DNA of 64,000 nt from Oxytricha trifallax (GCA_000711775.1 ARYC01025606.1:62001-126000); one strand, 5' to 3'. Positions 36,146-48,129 are shown, numbered from the stretch's first letter. Notes: generated by a model from the letters alone, not told the origin. Made by a program: numbers and translations.

Positions 36146-37128
36146 ATGCAACTATTCAAGCAACCTTCTTGCTCATCTATGGCCTAAATCTAGCTAGACC
36201 AGCATACTTAGCCTCACCAGCCATTAAGCAAAGAAACTTTGTAAATGGGGCAGTTCCAAATGTACTAGACACCAACTTAGCTGATGTTAGTGAGATTTTC
36301 AAGGTAAATTTTACAACAGAAATTTAATTAGGTTTTACCGATGAAAACAAGAACATTATGAAGAGATTCGATATTTCGGATCAAGCCCTAACGATTCAAC
36401 TGACAGACACAAGAACGTATCTTACTATACTGATATGAACAAGTGTGGTTCTATGTTCTTGGATGATTTGATCAAAATTAAAGTTGAGATTGATCCCACT
36501 CTCTCTTTCAGAAGATCATGCAAAGAGGGAATCTGTGGATCTTGCGAAATGAATATTAACGGAAGATATCACTTGGCTTGTATCTGCCCAATCAATAAAT
36601 AGAACTTTGATAAATCAACTGTACCTCAACTCATGTTCATGTTCGTGCTTAAGGATTTGGTAGTATACATGTCTCACTTCTACGCTTAATACTAGTATAT
36701 TGACCCATATCTAAAGAGAAAAGGAACCAAGTCAAAGAATTCCTCTAGTCAGTTGAAGATAGAAAATTGCTAGATGGTCTCTGCGAATGTGTCTTGTGTG
36801 CTTGCTGTCAATCAACCTGCCCCTCTTACTAGTGCACCAAGACTATCTTGGGCCTGCAGTGCGTATGCAAACCTACAGATGGGTTATCACTTTCAGAGAT
36901 GAGTTCAGTGATGAGAGATTTGAGAAGATTGGTGGTGACATGAAACTTGGAGAGTGCTATCAAATCGGTATGTGCTCACTGACTTTCCCCAAGGGATTAT
37001 ACCCAAGAAAGGCACTTGAACATCTTAAGCAACTCTACGAAGTGTGCAAGGATAGAAAGGAGAAATTTTTTATTCTCAGACAATCTGTAATTATTTGCAA
37101 TGCTAAAACTCCATTAGTATTATTATAG
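36146..37128 (+). pseudogene. SDHB: Succinate dehydrogenase iron-sulfur subunit (SDHB), frame-broken copy
   Basis: A mitochondrial leader-like N-terminus (ATFLLIYGLNLARPAYLASP) is followed by a likely 28-nt intron near 36304-36331. Next come [39 protein letters not shown] (2Fe-2S cysteines), HFYAQYQYIDPYLKR, EFLQSVEDRKLLDGLCECVL, CACCQSTCPSY (4Fe-4S cysteines), YLGPAVRMQTYRWVITFRDE and QIGMCSLTFPKGLYPRKALE. SDHB passes electrons from complex II to ubiquinone in the inner mitochondrial membrane. TAA and TAG stand for Gln in conserved places (YAQYQY). Breaks: TGA in place of Trp in FYRW, shifts after DPYLK and after TCPSY, and loss of the final conserved Cys (CSLTFPKG where CTQTCPKG is usual). 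Confidence 0.9.
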
Positions 37129-37129
37129 A

Positions 37130-38086
37130 TAAAATAGGTGGTAATAGAAATATAAATTATGATGAAATTTAAATTAATGTTGATATTGATTTAAAACGTA
37201 TAAAATTCTCAAAGTGTTTAATATATAATAAGCAAATAATTTTAATTATTTAAATTAATCAAAAACTTTAAAATCCTTTATATTATAAGATTTAGTTTTC
37301 GTCCATAACAAAATTTCTATTGTTGATTCTTTAAATTTTAAGTTTAATTATTATTTTTATCCTAAATTGAGTCTACTTCTCTATTTGTTATGTTTTCTTT
37401 TTGCAAAATTCTCTTAAACTAAAAAATATTACTCTAAATCTAAAAGAAATCGCAGAAGCAAAATCTCTCTCTAAACTAATTATTGAAATTCTTAAAATGA
37501 TATATTTAAAGTCAAAATATGATAGAAAGATTACTATATTATTACTTTGTTCAGTCTGGAAAAGTAATGATTTTAATTCATAAAGGAAGAGTTCGAATCT
37601 ATTTTGGGACAGTTTTTTTTTAGAATATGTTTGAAAAAAAACAATTTTAATAATTTAGTTCAATAATGTTTAATTATAAATTTAACAATTTCCTTAATAC
37701 TATTAATTTTATGCTTTTATTTATATTTTTTGAGAATGAACTCGCAATTATCTGATGAAATGATATATCAAGTCTATTTAAGTTAATAAATTTTGAAATT
37801 GCTGGGTAAATAAGGATGACATAAAATTATTTAACAAAGTTATAGGGTAATCACTTTGCCGGAAAATTTATGTTCTATTAATTCTTATACCCAAGCCAAA
37901 CCTATGTTTAAACTTATTATTTAACTTAAAACATTGCATTTCATATTACTATTTTTAATTTGCCATTTTTATTTTAGAAATCCGATATTTAATGTCAATG
38001 TTCAGCTCTTTTGCATTATATATATAATTCTATTAAGATATAATTAAATAATGCAAGAAATTATTTAGGATGCTAATTTATTGAAT
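37130..38086. other. AT-rich stretch, one weak ORF
   Basis: Only a short plus-strand frame at 37401-37620 (MQNSLKLKNITLNLKEIAEA) is seen. It is within chance length for this code and composition. Nothing else is supported. Confidence 0.3.
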
Positions 38087-38094
38087 AAAATAAT

Positions 38095-39242
38095 GGGAAT
38101 TGACGTCACCAAGTCACAGATGACGTCCGGAGGTCACAGGTGACATCTGGAGGTCACAGGTGACGTCAGGAGGTCACATTATAATAAATATGAAATTTTT
38201 TGTTATAACAGTGTGAAGCACTATATAAAAATTCTTCTAGTATCTTTTCTAGGAAATCACTAGGGGTGCAACCCCTAGTTAACCAGGTCATAAATGGTAG
38301 AACATCTTGTTCAGAACCAATGCGAAATAAATAATAGAAGGGATTAAGGGGGTGCCAGCCCCCTGTAGATGTTCGGTGGCAAAGTCCATTAAGAAATTTA
38401 TAAAATTCTATATGAAATAAAAGGTAATCGTTCTTATATGATCGTAAATAAAAAAATTTTAGTTATTATTATTTCGAATAAATGAATATAGATTGGATAT
38501 GTACTCATAATCTTTAATGTTTTTAACAATTTTGAGATTTATTCGCTACAATGCCTTGTATTAAAAATCTTTTATTATGTCTGGTTAGGCGGTCATCATG
38601 TTCTTTACATGAGTGACTTAAAAATTTAGTACTGCTCAAACTTCTTCAATTATAATTGAGTGTATCATATCTCGTACAATGTTTCCATTAAAATTGTGAA
38701 TATGTATTTCATTATTCATGTCTAATTCTTCCCAATTTAACCCAACATGCGATAGCAAGTCGTTAGTATCCTTTCCTGTTTTATGCTATATCTTAAATAT
38801 CTAGTTTTTCTAGAGTTATCTTTTTCTGATTATCTTTATGTCAATTATTCGATTAACCTTACTACCCATAATTATCTATCAAATTTCTTTAAGGATGGGT
38901 AAGAAAAATTCGAAGTAGAGTGGGTCCACTTGGTTTCATCAATCAAATAAAAAAATTAATTATCATAAATTTTTTTTTAGAAACATTGCCTCCGAATCTC
39001 TAGAGGTGGTACTGATCCCTGTTTTTATTTATTTTATTTTATGTGAATAAAGGGTTTTACTCCTTGTGACCCCGGATAACCAGGGGTGCACCCTTAGGAC
39101 CCTAAAGGAAAAGTACAAACGGAATCTTTTATAGTGCTTTGCACATCTATTACATATAAATTTCCATATTTAGCATAATGTGACTTCCTGATGTCACCTG
39201 TGACCTCCGGACGTCATCTGTGACCTCCTGACTTCAATACCC
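38095..39242 (-). mobile_element. Merlin/ISXO2-like DNA transposon relic, 1148 bp, with tandem GGTCAC repeats in its ends
   Basis: Terminal inverted repeats start GGGAATTGACGTCA / GGGTATTGAAGTCA and contain three to four tandem units of about 20 bp around AGGTCACAGGTGACGTC. Flanks AAAATAAT (38087-38094) and AAAATAAC (39243-39250) form a 7/8-matching 8-bp duplication, as Merlin elements make. The minus strand holds decayed coding: YLIDETKWTHSTSNFSY, LWVVRLIEQLTQRQSEK and GLNWEELDMNNEIHIHNF, which resemble the IDE and WVxGxxER blocks of ISXO2-type transposases. Frame breaks make it inactive. A hairpin motif AGGGGTGCAACCCCT occurs inside both arms. Confidence 0.65.
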
Positions 39243-39259
39243 AAAATAACTGCCGTAAA

Positions 39260-40575
39260 AATATAAAATAAAACCCTATAAATTTATTCTAAAGATAAAT
39301 TAATTACCTATAGTTTTATTAAATTTTACTTGTTTCACATATTGTTAAATTTATCTGTTTTTTCTCAAAATTTGGCTTGATGATTTTATATTTCTATAAC
39401 ATATAGAATTATTTTATAATGCCAAGAAAGATTTGCATTTCATAAAATTTTGACATTTTGAGTGAAATATTTTAAAGATTTCAAGGGAAATTGTTCTTTT
39501 ATATAAATATCAAAATAGGGTAAAAAATAAGCTTATTGACACCATAAACCCAATAAGACTATCATATATTCGATGTAGAACCAAGTGTAACAAACATTAT
39601 ACTTTGAGCAGTAGCACCCTTATTATACAACCTTATCATATATTCACAGAATACGGAGTCTCCATTGAATATTAATAATCTATAATATGGAAGAATAAAT
39701 AATTGAGACTCTTTTGAAGAGGAATGACCAGGCAGTATAATATGTCTAGTCAGTGAGACTTAAATTGTTTCTAATTGTGAATGTATTTAAATCTACACCA
39801 TTCCACTAGTCAAATCCATTTTTAAAAACTTAACCCTTTATAATCGCACTTTCTGTTTGTATTTATATTTGGTTCTTTGAGATTTAGTTGCATGAGCTGT
39901 TCAGCTAAACATTAGAAATTGTTTTAAATTAAATCAAATAATTAAATATTTGAGAATTTAGAGAACCAGCAAGAATGATCTAGGATATATTACCCCATAA
40001 AAGAACAGCTTAGATATAAAAAAAATAATAAAATTATATTGGATAGCTTGGTTTCTCTATCATGGTATCCGTCTGGCATCTGAATATTTGAGCATACCAT
40101 AAATGCTTTACTTTTATCTATAAACAAAACCAAAAAGGTAAGTGCTGATTAATATGAACTTAGATAGCACAAGCTTTGTCTCATTTTACTATATTACATT
40201 AAAATTATCTTGTTATAATATATTTTATTACAATATTTCCAATTCTAGTACAATTATCCATATTTTCACTTTTAAATCTCAAATTATTTAATTATTGCAA
40301 AATTTTTAAGTTTTCTATTAACTTATCGGTATTTATAAGAACTGAATTAGGATAAAATAAAAAAAATTACATTTTTCGGAATTAATAAGATCTGTTAATT
40401 ATTCATACCTAATTAAGATAAATTATTTTTACTAAAACAGTTTAAGTATGTAAATTTTATAGATTTTTTTTAATTATTACCGACTTATTAATCAAAATTT
40501 ATTATATTAAGTTATTAATTTGTTAATAATTAAGATTAAATTAATTATTTATCTCTAATTTAAGTTTGTAATTTA
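39260..40575. other. AT-rich stretch, nothing recognised
   Basis: No open frame, repeat or RNA gene that I can support. Confidence 0.4.
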
Positions 40576-40581
40576 TTATTT

Positions 40582-41592
40582 ATTATTAAGCGAGTATAAT
40601 TAAAATGGGGAGACTGTTAAAATAAAATCAAAAAAGAGATCAAATTAAATTATGATCATCTCAGTACACAAGAGTAGAGATCAAACAGTCACTATTTTGA
40701 ATAAAGTTTGAATATATCCTTACTTAAATTTAATTAACTATTCAACTAACTAAAAATGGAATTTTTCTTTTTTTATCAACTTTTCTGATTTTTTCTATTT
40801 CTTGTTCATCGATCAAGTAGATGCTGTAGTGATCTTTAGAATTTTTCATAATTTTCATAGATATCTTCAGGGTATCTTCAGGGTATCTTCAGGATATCTT
40901 CCTCAAAAAAATTAAAGTGTGGAGAGTGTGGAGAGTATGGTGAGTGTGGAGGCCAGCATCACCAACAATAGTATAAATATCTCTAATAATCTCAAAATCA
41001 AGCATTATTATGAGTCTGGGATTTTTCTACAACATCTTGTTTTTCTAAAATTCTTAGATGTGATAACTAATGTTGAAGATGGTGAAGGAGATGATGTTGA
41101 TGAAAACAAAGAAAAAATGAGTGATCTAAAATTTTGAAATTCTCTAGAATTTCAACCAGACTCATAATAATGCTTGATTTTGAGATTATTAGAGATATTT
41201 ATACTATTGTTGGTGATGCTGGACTCCACACACTCCATACTCTCCACACTCTCCACACTTTAATTTTTTTGAGGAAGATATCCTGAAGATACCATGAAGA
41301 TACCCTAAAGATATCTATGAAAATTATGAAAAAACTTGAAGATCACTACAGCATCTACTTGATCGATGAACCTTAATAAATAAATCAAAAAAAAAGATGA
41401 AAAAAAGAAAAGTTCCATTTTTAGTTAGTTGATTAGTTAATTAAATTTAAATAAGGATATACTCAAACATTATTCAAAATAGTGACTGTTTGATCTCTAC
41501 TCTTGTGTACTGAGATGATCATAATTTAATTTGATCTCTTTTTTGATTTTATTTTAACAGTCTCCCCATTTTAATTATACTCGCTTAATAAT
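40582..41592. mobile_element. Palindromic element, about 1.0 kb, with short tandem repeats in the arms
   Basis: The ends share TTATTAAGCGAGTATAATTA and AATGGGGAGACTG in inverted form. The arms are about 430 bp, the spacer about 130 bp. Each arm carries a run of TATCTTCAGGG-type units (40862-40905) and a GTGTGGAGA-type run (40917-40955). The spacer contains an acidic open stretch (VEDGEGDDVDENKEKMSDL), too short to call a gene. No clear target duplication. Confidence 0.8.
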
Positions 41593-41599
41593 TTTAATA

Positions 41600-42020
41600 A
41601 ATTAATCAATATTTTTTCAAAAGGTTATCATAATTCATTTAAATTTAGAAATGATTTCAAGCATAATATATTATCAAAAAACGATTTCTATTTCATTTAA
41701 ATTGTCTTTTCACAATCTTTTTAGCAATAATTATTTATTATGTAGATTATAATATTATAACTTATTATTTACTAATTACACTCTTAAGATTTAAGTATAG
41801 TTAAATTATCTTTATCTCAAATTTATAATAATTATTAATGAATACCATAATATTATATTTTTATATATTTACATGAAAATTGAAGGAAGACAACAAAATT
41901 TGAGTAAATTTTTAAATAGTTTTTATTAGCTTATATTTTAGATAAAATATATAAGTTTATAATGAAAAATATATCTATATATAAGTGTCACTCAACCAGT
42001 CCAGCATTTTTTATTCTTAA
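41600..42020. other. AT-rich gap
   Basis: Nothing supported between the two inverted-repeat elements. Confidence 0.4.
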
Positions 42021-42021
42021 A

Positions 42022-43657
42022 TTAAAGGAATACATTAAATATAGGGAAATTATAACTAATTAAATAAGTATGAATTAAATTTAGTTGCAGTTATAGTTGA
42101 TAAACTTCAACGATCATGGACTCCTTAGAGAATTCAAATTACCTGGGCTTCCTTTTATCTCACCTCCCACACAAATAAATTTACTTTAAAAGGACACCTA
42201 AAATTTAACTATCTCTTACTCTCCAATTAAATTAATGTTATTTCCCTCAATTATAAAATATAGTCCTGCCAATTTAGAATTCAATATTTGGTTATTGAAG
42301 TCAATTGCTCACTCCAGTAACAATTGCTCACTGTGTATAATATTTCAAAATTTTAAATACGATATCGGGCAAAATATTTTAAATAACAAAGCAGGGTTAG
42401 GGGGTTATGAGATAGCAAAAGCCCTTTCTGGAAAAACCCATATGGCCTCTTTAACAAATAAATTGATGTAAAATGTGTAAAAATTAAAATGGATTTTTTT
42501 AAATAAGTTAAGCAAAATCAATATGAAACAGATACTGTCAATAAGTTCTTAAACGCTATACTGACTTGGATATTGTTAAGAAAAATGTGTGATGCTAACA
42601 TTTTTAATTAATGATGTTTATATAATTCTCTCATTATAATCATAGTCTAGAAATTATACTTTATGAATGTGTTCTCTTGCATTCTGGCGTCAATATATAT
42701 GAAGCAGTCAAGTTTTTAAGATAAATATCTATTAATTACTTTTACATTATAAATCTATTAGCTAACAAGATCTCAAAGCTTAAGAAGCATTATAATGAAA
42801 AGCATGTTTTTAGAATAGCAAATTCTTAATAAAAATAATATCATAGTGGACGAGTTACTTTGGATAAATTGATCTTTAATAAACAGTTTTCAAGAAGATT
42901 AAATATATTATAGATAAATTTGGATAGTAGTTCAATTGAATAAGGGAGTTAAAGAGGTAAAATATTCAATGTCCAAAATAGGACAACAGAAAAATTTTAG
43001 CATTAATTACACACAATGACGATAAATATACTATTTTTTTTTCAGACAGTTGATCAAGTTATATAGGAATAAACTGGGAAGAACTAAAGAATGAACTTCA
43101 TAGACATATTCATTAATATTAAAATTGTATTTAAAAACAATGAAAAATAATAAATTAATAGAAGGCTCTGGGCAGTTTTTAAGTATTTTTCAAAGCAATA
43201 TTTAATACATAATCAGGTAAACCAGTAAAATACATCATATTTATTTGAAGCTATTTGGAGACAAAATTAATGTTAAGTTAAAAAATAATATTACCGTTAA
43301 TTTATATAAAACAAATTTATAATAGACAATATAAGAATATTTTAACGAATAAATTTAACACATTATACATCAATTTATTTGAAAAAGAGGCCATATGGGT
43401 TTTTCCAGAAAGGGCTTTTGCTGTCCCATAACCCCTAACCCTGCTTTGTTATTTAAAATATTTTGCCCGATATCGTATTTAAAATTTTGAAATATTATAC
43501 ACAGTGAGCAATTGTTACTGGAGTGAGCAATTGACTACAACACCCCAATATTTAATAACCCCATGATTGTGTAAATTTATCACTTTAACTGCAACTAAGT
43601 TTAATTCATATTAATTTAATTAATTATAATTTTCCCAGTCCGAATATATTCCTCCAA
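42022..43657 (+). mobile_element. Larger inverted-repeat element related to family A, with decayed transposase-like coding
   Basis: The outer ends (AAAGGAATACATTAAATATAG and inverse) resemble those of the family A palindromes, and the arms carry a related GTTGCAGTTATAGTTG block. The arms run to about 42470 and from about 43370, with long near-identical stretches (for example around CCATATGGGTTTTTCCAG). The 0.9-kb centre shows plus-strand coding remnants: MDFFKQVKQNQYETDTVNKF, NIIVDELLWIN, QIWIVVQLNKGVKE and GINWEELKNELHRHIH. The last resembles GLNWEELDMNNEIHIH of the element at 38.1 kb. Breaks are many. A transposase of ISXO2/Merlin type is my best guess. Confidence 0.5.
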
Positions 43658-43679
43658 TATTTATTTATTGAATTTAAGT

Positions 43680-44640
43680 TGATTTGAGATTTATTAGGAG
43701 TGGATGGAACTTTTAATTATATTTATTGGAGAACTACATTTATGAATAATTATTAAAGAATCATATCTTCTACTTTTTAAATGTCAACCATGCAATAACA
43801 GCAAATCAAGTATTTTGATGATTCAGCTATTTTATGGCACGTTATTCATGTCCAAACTTGGAAACAAATCTTTCGTTCTAATACTTACAGGATTATATAA
43901 ATTAAGGATATAATTTATAATAAATTAATATATTATATTATATATTAGGATGAATTTTTTGGACCAAGCAATTTACTGATTTCTTATCCCGCTCACAAAG
44001 CTCATGAAACAGACTATTTAAAATTAGAACCCTAAAATCAAATTTTAAATAAATTTTATCTTGATTTAATTCTCAACTGGTCTATTTTATTTTTTATTTG
44101 AGTTTTAGTGATTCATATTATCGATTCCATTCAATCATTACTCTTTATTTAGTTATAATAAAAAATTTAAGTAAAATACTATTTTTTAAAATTAATTTCA
44201 TTGAGTTTTAATGGATTCATCTATTTATAATTGCATTTAATAAAAATTTAAATGTCAAATAATATGAACAATCTTACTTTATTATATTATTTATAATCTT
44301 ACTTATGAATGAATTTTTTATTATGAAAATTGTTGTAGAGTTACTATAAATTCTTAATAATAAGGCTTTAAATATTATTGATAAATTAATTTCAAGTTGA
44401 TTATTTAAAAAGACTACTAGATCACCAATCTGTAGGTACTTTCAATATCTAAATATTAATACAAGTTTATATTAATTTTTAATTTTAATATTTGGGGGTA
44501 CTTATCTCATACCGCCTCTATTATTATTATTTAAATTAAAACAATAAATATCACACTAACCAATTTGGACAAAATATCAGAAATTTAAAAATTTAAAATA
44601 CTTTTTTTTTTAATTATTAAATTATAATCCAAGTGAGTGG
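43680..44640. other. AT-rich stretch, nothing recognised
   Basis: No supported gene; composition drops to very AT-rich before the sharply more GC-rich element that follows. Confidence 0.4.
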
Positions 44641-44654
44641 AACATAAGAGCGAA

Positions 44655-45116
44655 ATGCCCAACTTCTCGACCTACACAAAGAACTTCATTTAAACCCTCA
44701 TCAGAGGGTCCAGACTCAAAGACATTATAGACATTATCATCTCAGAGTCTATGAATAACGATTGGGGACACCTTACCATCCAGAAAGTTATCTACATTGC
44801 CAAAAAGGTCGCCTAGATCAACCCAACCCTAATCTTCAAACTTAGAAATGAAGCCAAAATCGAGCTAACAACTAAAACAACCACTACGTTGCTAACTGGC
44901 TAGAACTCCTAGCCTAATCACTTTACTTAGTTCAAGTTAACAACAAATGGATCCCTAAAGCTTAACAGCCAGCTACTAATTTCGGAAACCTCAGCTCCTC
45001 GTCACCGGAGTTCATTCCAAAGCCTTCCTCCCCCATTAACACCAAAATTGACTTCCAACCACTCACCAGCGGACTTTCATAATTCCACAACAGGTACACC
45101 CAAGAAGAGTTTGTGA
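44655..45116 (+). CDS. Hypothetical protein, 153 aa, in the LINE-like block
   Basis: ATG at 44655 (MPNFSTYTKNFIQTLIRGSR) to TGA 45114-45116, TAA/TAG as Gln. The N-terminal half (NNDWGHLTIQKVIYIAKKV, then KLRNEAKIEL) looks folded; the C-terminal half is Ser/Pro/Thr-rich. Just before the end another frame reads FHNRYTQEEFV and leads toward the next ORF, so the two may once have been one gene. No family is recognised. Confidence 0.5.
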
Positions 45117-45132
45117 GTCTAACTAACAGTTC

Positions 45133-45990
45133 ATGCAGGAAGAACAGGAATACTTAGCTTCTCAATGTGCCATTCTCCAAGCGCCAATAGACAAGTCTAG
45201 CTCACTAGACTATGACTCTGAAGCCGACATCTCCTTCTATGAAGGAGGTGAATAATCCTTGACGTCCTCTAATATGTCATTAAACAAAATTCCTATTCAA
45301 TAGGAACCCTTAACTCTTATCAAGGAATCACCCTTTAATAAGATTTCTGATTAGGAAAAATGTAAACAAGATTCCTAATTAATAATAAAATATTAATCAC
45401 TATTAAATATGAGTGACCAGAGAGACGCCCAAATGAATGACAAATCTTCCACAAAAGTCAAAGACCTTCCAGACTACTACTCAACTAAGACTGACATGGC
45501 ATTCAAAGCCCTCATTGACGAAGCCAACAATGGCACCAAAGTCTCAGCCAGAACTCTTTTCCAAGCGCTAGAGCTTAAAGAACAAATCGTCTCTCTCAGA
45601 ATCCAAGCAGCAACTCAAGGACTAGCTAACACAATTGCCTACTACTTCGAACAAATTGAAGACATCCTTGACAGAGAAACCAAAGCTTAGCATACCATAG
45701 CTAATGACCCTAGTACCCCTAAACAAATCAGAACCTTTCTCAAAACCATTGACAAACTTAGATCCTACAACTAAGATGTCATCATGTACTGCGACACAGA
45801 CCAAGACCTTATGCTCAACACAAACACAATCAGATTTAAAACACCTTGGAATTTCTCCAAATAACCTCTCATCCGATCTCATCTTCTTCATGAAAGAAAA
45901 TTTTAAATCGTTTATCTCCCTTGGTCTTATTAAATTCTCAGTCAAAATCTTATAAGTTTAATCATCAATTAAATACAAACATGTAGGTGA
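45133..45990 (+). CDS. Hypothetical coiled-coil protein with basic tail nearby, 285 aa
   Basis: ATG at 45133 (MQEEQEYLASQCAILQAPID), in frame with a second ATG at 45409 (MSDQRDAQMNDKSSTKVKDL), to TGA 45988-45990. The body MAFKALIDEANNGTKVSART, FQALELKEQIVSLRIQAATQ and FEQIEDILDRETKA is helical. Near 45860-45990 a second frame becomes equally coding-like and ends in a very basic tail (VTILRQDRRRQNQFTGRK, then Lys/Gln-rich) before TGA at about 46108. One frame change would therefore give an acidic-helical-basic protein, a layout that suits nucleic-acid binding such as a LINE ORF1 protein. This is inference. Confidence 0.5.
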
Positions 45991-46199
45991 CGATGCTGTC
46001 ACCATCTTAAGACAAGACCGAAGAAGACAAAATCAATTCACTGGTAGAAAAACAAACAACAAGCAAAGATAACAGAAGAAACAACAAAAAGAGAAGAAAT
46101 AACAAAGGAACTGAGTTCCTTTTTAATGATATGCTCGGGGGGCTTTAAGCCCTCGATGCGAGTTATTTATTTATTTATTTATTTATTATTATTATACTT

Positions 46200-46590
46200 T
46201 TTTTTTGAATTCTGGGGTTATATGACTTTGAAAAGTTATTGATTTATCATATAAATGCTTATTAAATAATATCTTGTGAATTTTTGTTAATAATTTTCAC
46301 CATTTAACTTAAAATTTCTTTTTCAAGAAACTTGGAAACAATATTGAAGATAAAGATATTTTAATGAAGTCAATATCATTTAAATTATTTGCTCTTACAT
46401 TTAAAAAACTTATATTCTATAATTAATTGTCTTCAAGTTTTTAAACAAAGAAAATATAATTAGAACTGAGAATATTTTGGTAAAAAATTCACATATTAAA
46501 ATCGTGGTTTTTGACAAATATTTTTGTTAGTATGATATTTTTAGCTAATTATAATTATAATAATACGATCACATTGAGGTCTCTAGGGAC
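46200..46590. other. AT-rich gap between two LINE-type pieces
   Basis: No gene is supported. Confidence 0.4.
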
Positions 46591-46595
46591 CCCCG

Positions 46596-48128
46596 ATCTT
46601 ATATATATATGTTAATATATGTAAGGGTCAAGCCCTTTTAAATTAGATGTTCAAGTGCTAGAATATTTGTCTCCTCCTGTCTATTTCATCGATCAGTAAG
46701 GTCATGGGTGGTGATGGGAAGGCTTGGGCTATGTCAATAAACTATATTCTCTTGTATTATCTTGAATTGATGTCTTAAATGAATTGTGCCTGTATTTTGT
46801 CCCATTTAAGCTTTTGGTCTAAACCCTATTTAACTTTTGTCATTAGTACTCCATAGGTGGTTGGAGAAAAGTCTCATCCATGTTACTTCAAATAATTTTC
46901 TGGATGCCGATGACATTGCTATTGGTCTAGTTTTTTGGATGGTTGGGGTTAAGCTATCTGTTTTTGATAATTGCATTAGGTTGGCATCGTTTATCCATGG
47001 TGGAGGTTTAGCTTTTTGGTTGATCCAGTCTTCAATAAGAGAGAGTAGTGGTAAAGCATTGTGTATAGTCTGAGAAATCTATCACTTAAGTTTTCAGGGC
47101 CTAGTGATTTATCGTTAAGGAAGTTTCTTAGTGAGTCTGTAAATAGCTTATGTCTCTTTGTATACTTATAGTAGGCAGCACCCATTTAGAATTAATCAAG
47201 TTATTCTTTAAGGGGTTTATTTGGAAGTGGTTGATAGTAGCATCCTGCGTTTTAAAGTTCAAGAAATTATTTCGATCTTATCTTGGATTGTTCTATAGTA
47301 AGGTCTTATAACTAAGAAACTATTTTGGCAGGCTCCTATGACTTTCTCTATAAACTTAGTAGCTTCTTTTGCATTTCCTTTTAGCTATAAATCTTTGATT
47401 ATTTATGTATTATCATTAAGTGAATTTTATTATGGTTTTTTTGCTATTTTAACTTAAGGTTTAATGGCCTTGTTATTATACCAGTCTTTTTCCAGTTGAA
47501 GTTATGACTCTGCAAGTTATTTTGTTACGCACTTTGTTGTGGGTGCTGTTAAAACTTTTTTAAATTGCAAAGTGGTCAGAAACTGACAGAAAAATGTGCG
47601 AACTGGAGTAACTTAAATGTTTGGATTCAATGACGTCTATTGCTGTTTGTGACTTCACGAAAATTCTGGTTACTAAGTAGATATTTTGAAAATTCTCGGC
47701 CACGTAATTAAGTTCGCACGCTATTATGAATTTTGGATCTTAGAGTCTCTTTTCTATTTCTTCAATAAAAACCTTTTTGTATTTAATGAATTGTTAAGAG
47801 ATGTATAAGTTTGAGATTTTTAGGCCAACGTAAACAAGATATAGATCCAACGAAAGTGGAACTGAGTTTGAGACTACTTTACCCAGAGCAGCTTTGATTA
47901 GAGTTATCGTACCATGTTGACCGTCTAATATTTTTGTTTCAGACGCGTAGATGTTATATTCTTGAAAGTGCACTTTAGCATTTCTAGCTTCCTGCAGGCA
48001 CACTATGTGAGGTTAGTGTCTTTTTATAATCTTCATTAGAAAACTTATTGATTCTACTGAAGACCCGCCCATGTTCCACGAGAAGAGATTTAATCCGTCA
48101 ATATTTCGCAAATCATTGTGGTTCTATT
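46596..48128 (-). mobile_element. LINE (non-LTR retrotransposon) fragment: endonuclease and partial reverse transcriptase
   Basis: On the minus strand from about 48110: GLNLFSWNMGGSSVESISFL, HIVCLQEARNAKVHFQEYNI, YASETKILDGQHGTITLIKA and, later, SSSHIFLSVSDHFAI, matching an APE-type LINE endonuclease (SWNxxG, QE, SDH). From about 47080: ANLMQLSKTDS, RPIAMSSASRKLFEVTW and SQIGFRPKAQMGQNTGTIH, matching reverse transcriptase motifs before the catalytic YxDD. The catalytic core and beyond are missing. The 3' end shows a hairpin (AAGGGCTTGACCCTT at about 46624-46638) and a TA-rich tail. In-frame TGA codons and shifts are present; it is a dead copy with an internal deletion. Confidence 0.8.
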
Positions 48129-48129
48129 A

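Larger units (their letters stand above)
44640..46200 (+). mobile_element. Probable LINE-derived element with ORF1-like genes, hairpin and TTTA tail
   Basis: This block has a higher GC content and different codon use (many ACC/CTC/AAC) than its surroundings. It holds ORFs at 44655 and 45133, then a short 3' segment with a hairpin (GGGGGGCTTTAAGCCC at 46137-46152) and a tail of TTTA repeats to about 46195. Hairpin plus simple-repeat tail is how many non-LTR elements end. No reverse transcriptase is seen, so it would be an ORF1-only copy or an internally deleted one. Alternatively it is a germline-limited gene. Confidence 0.45.

Noticed and set aside
45622-45945. Minus-strand ORF opposite the gene at 45133
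   Set aside because: The plus strand has the longer frame with better composition; the minus frame is a mirror of it.
46150-46200. CRISPR-like or functional tandem array
   Set aside because: It is a simple TTTA repeat without spacers, best seen as a retroelement tail.
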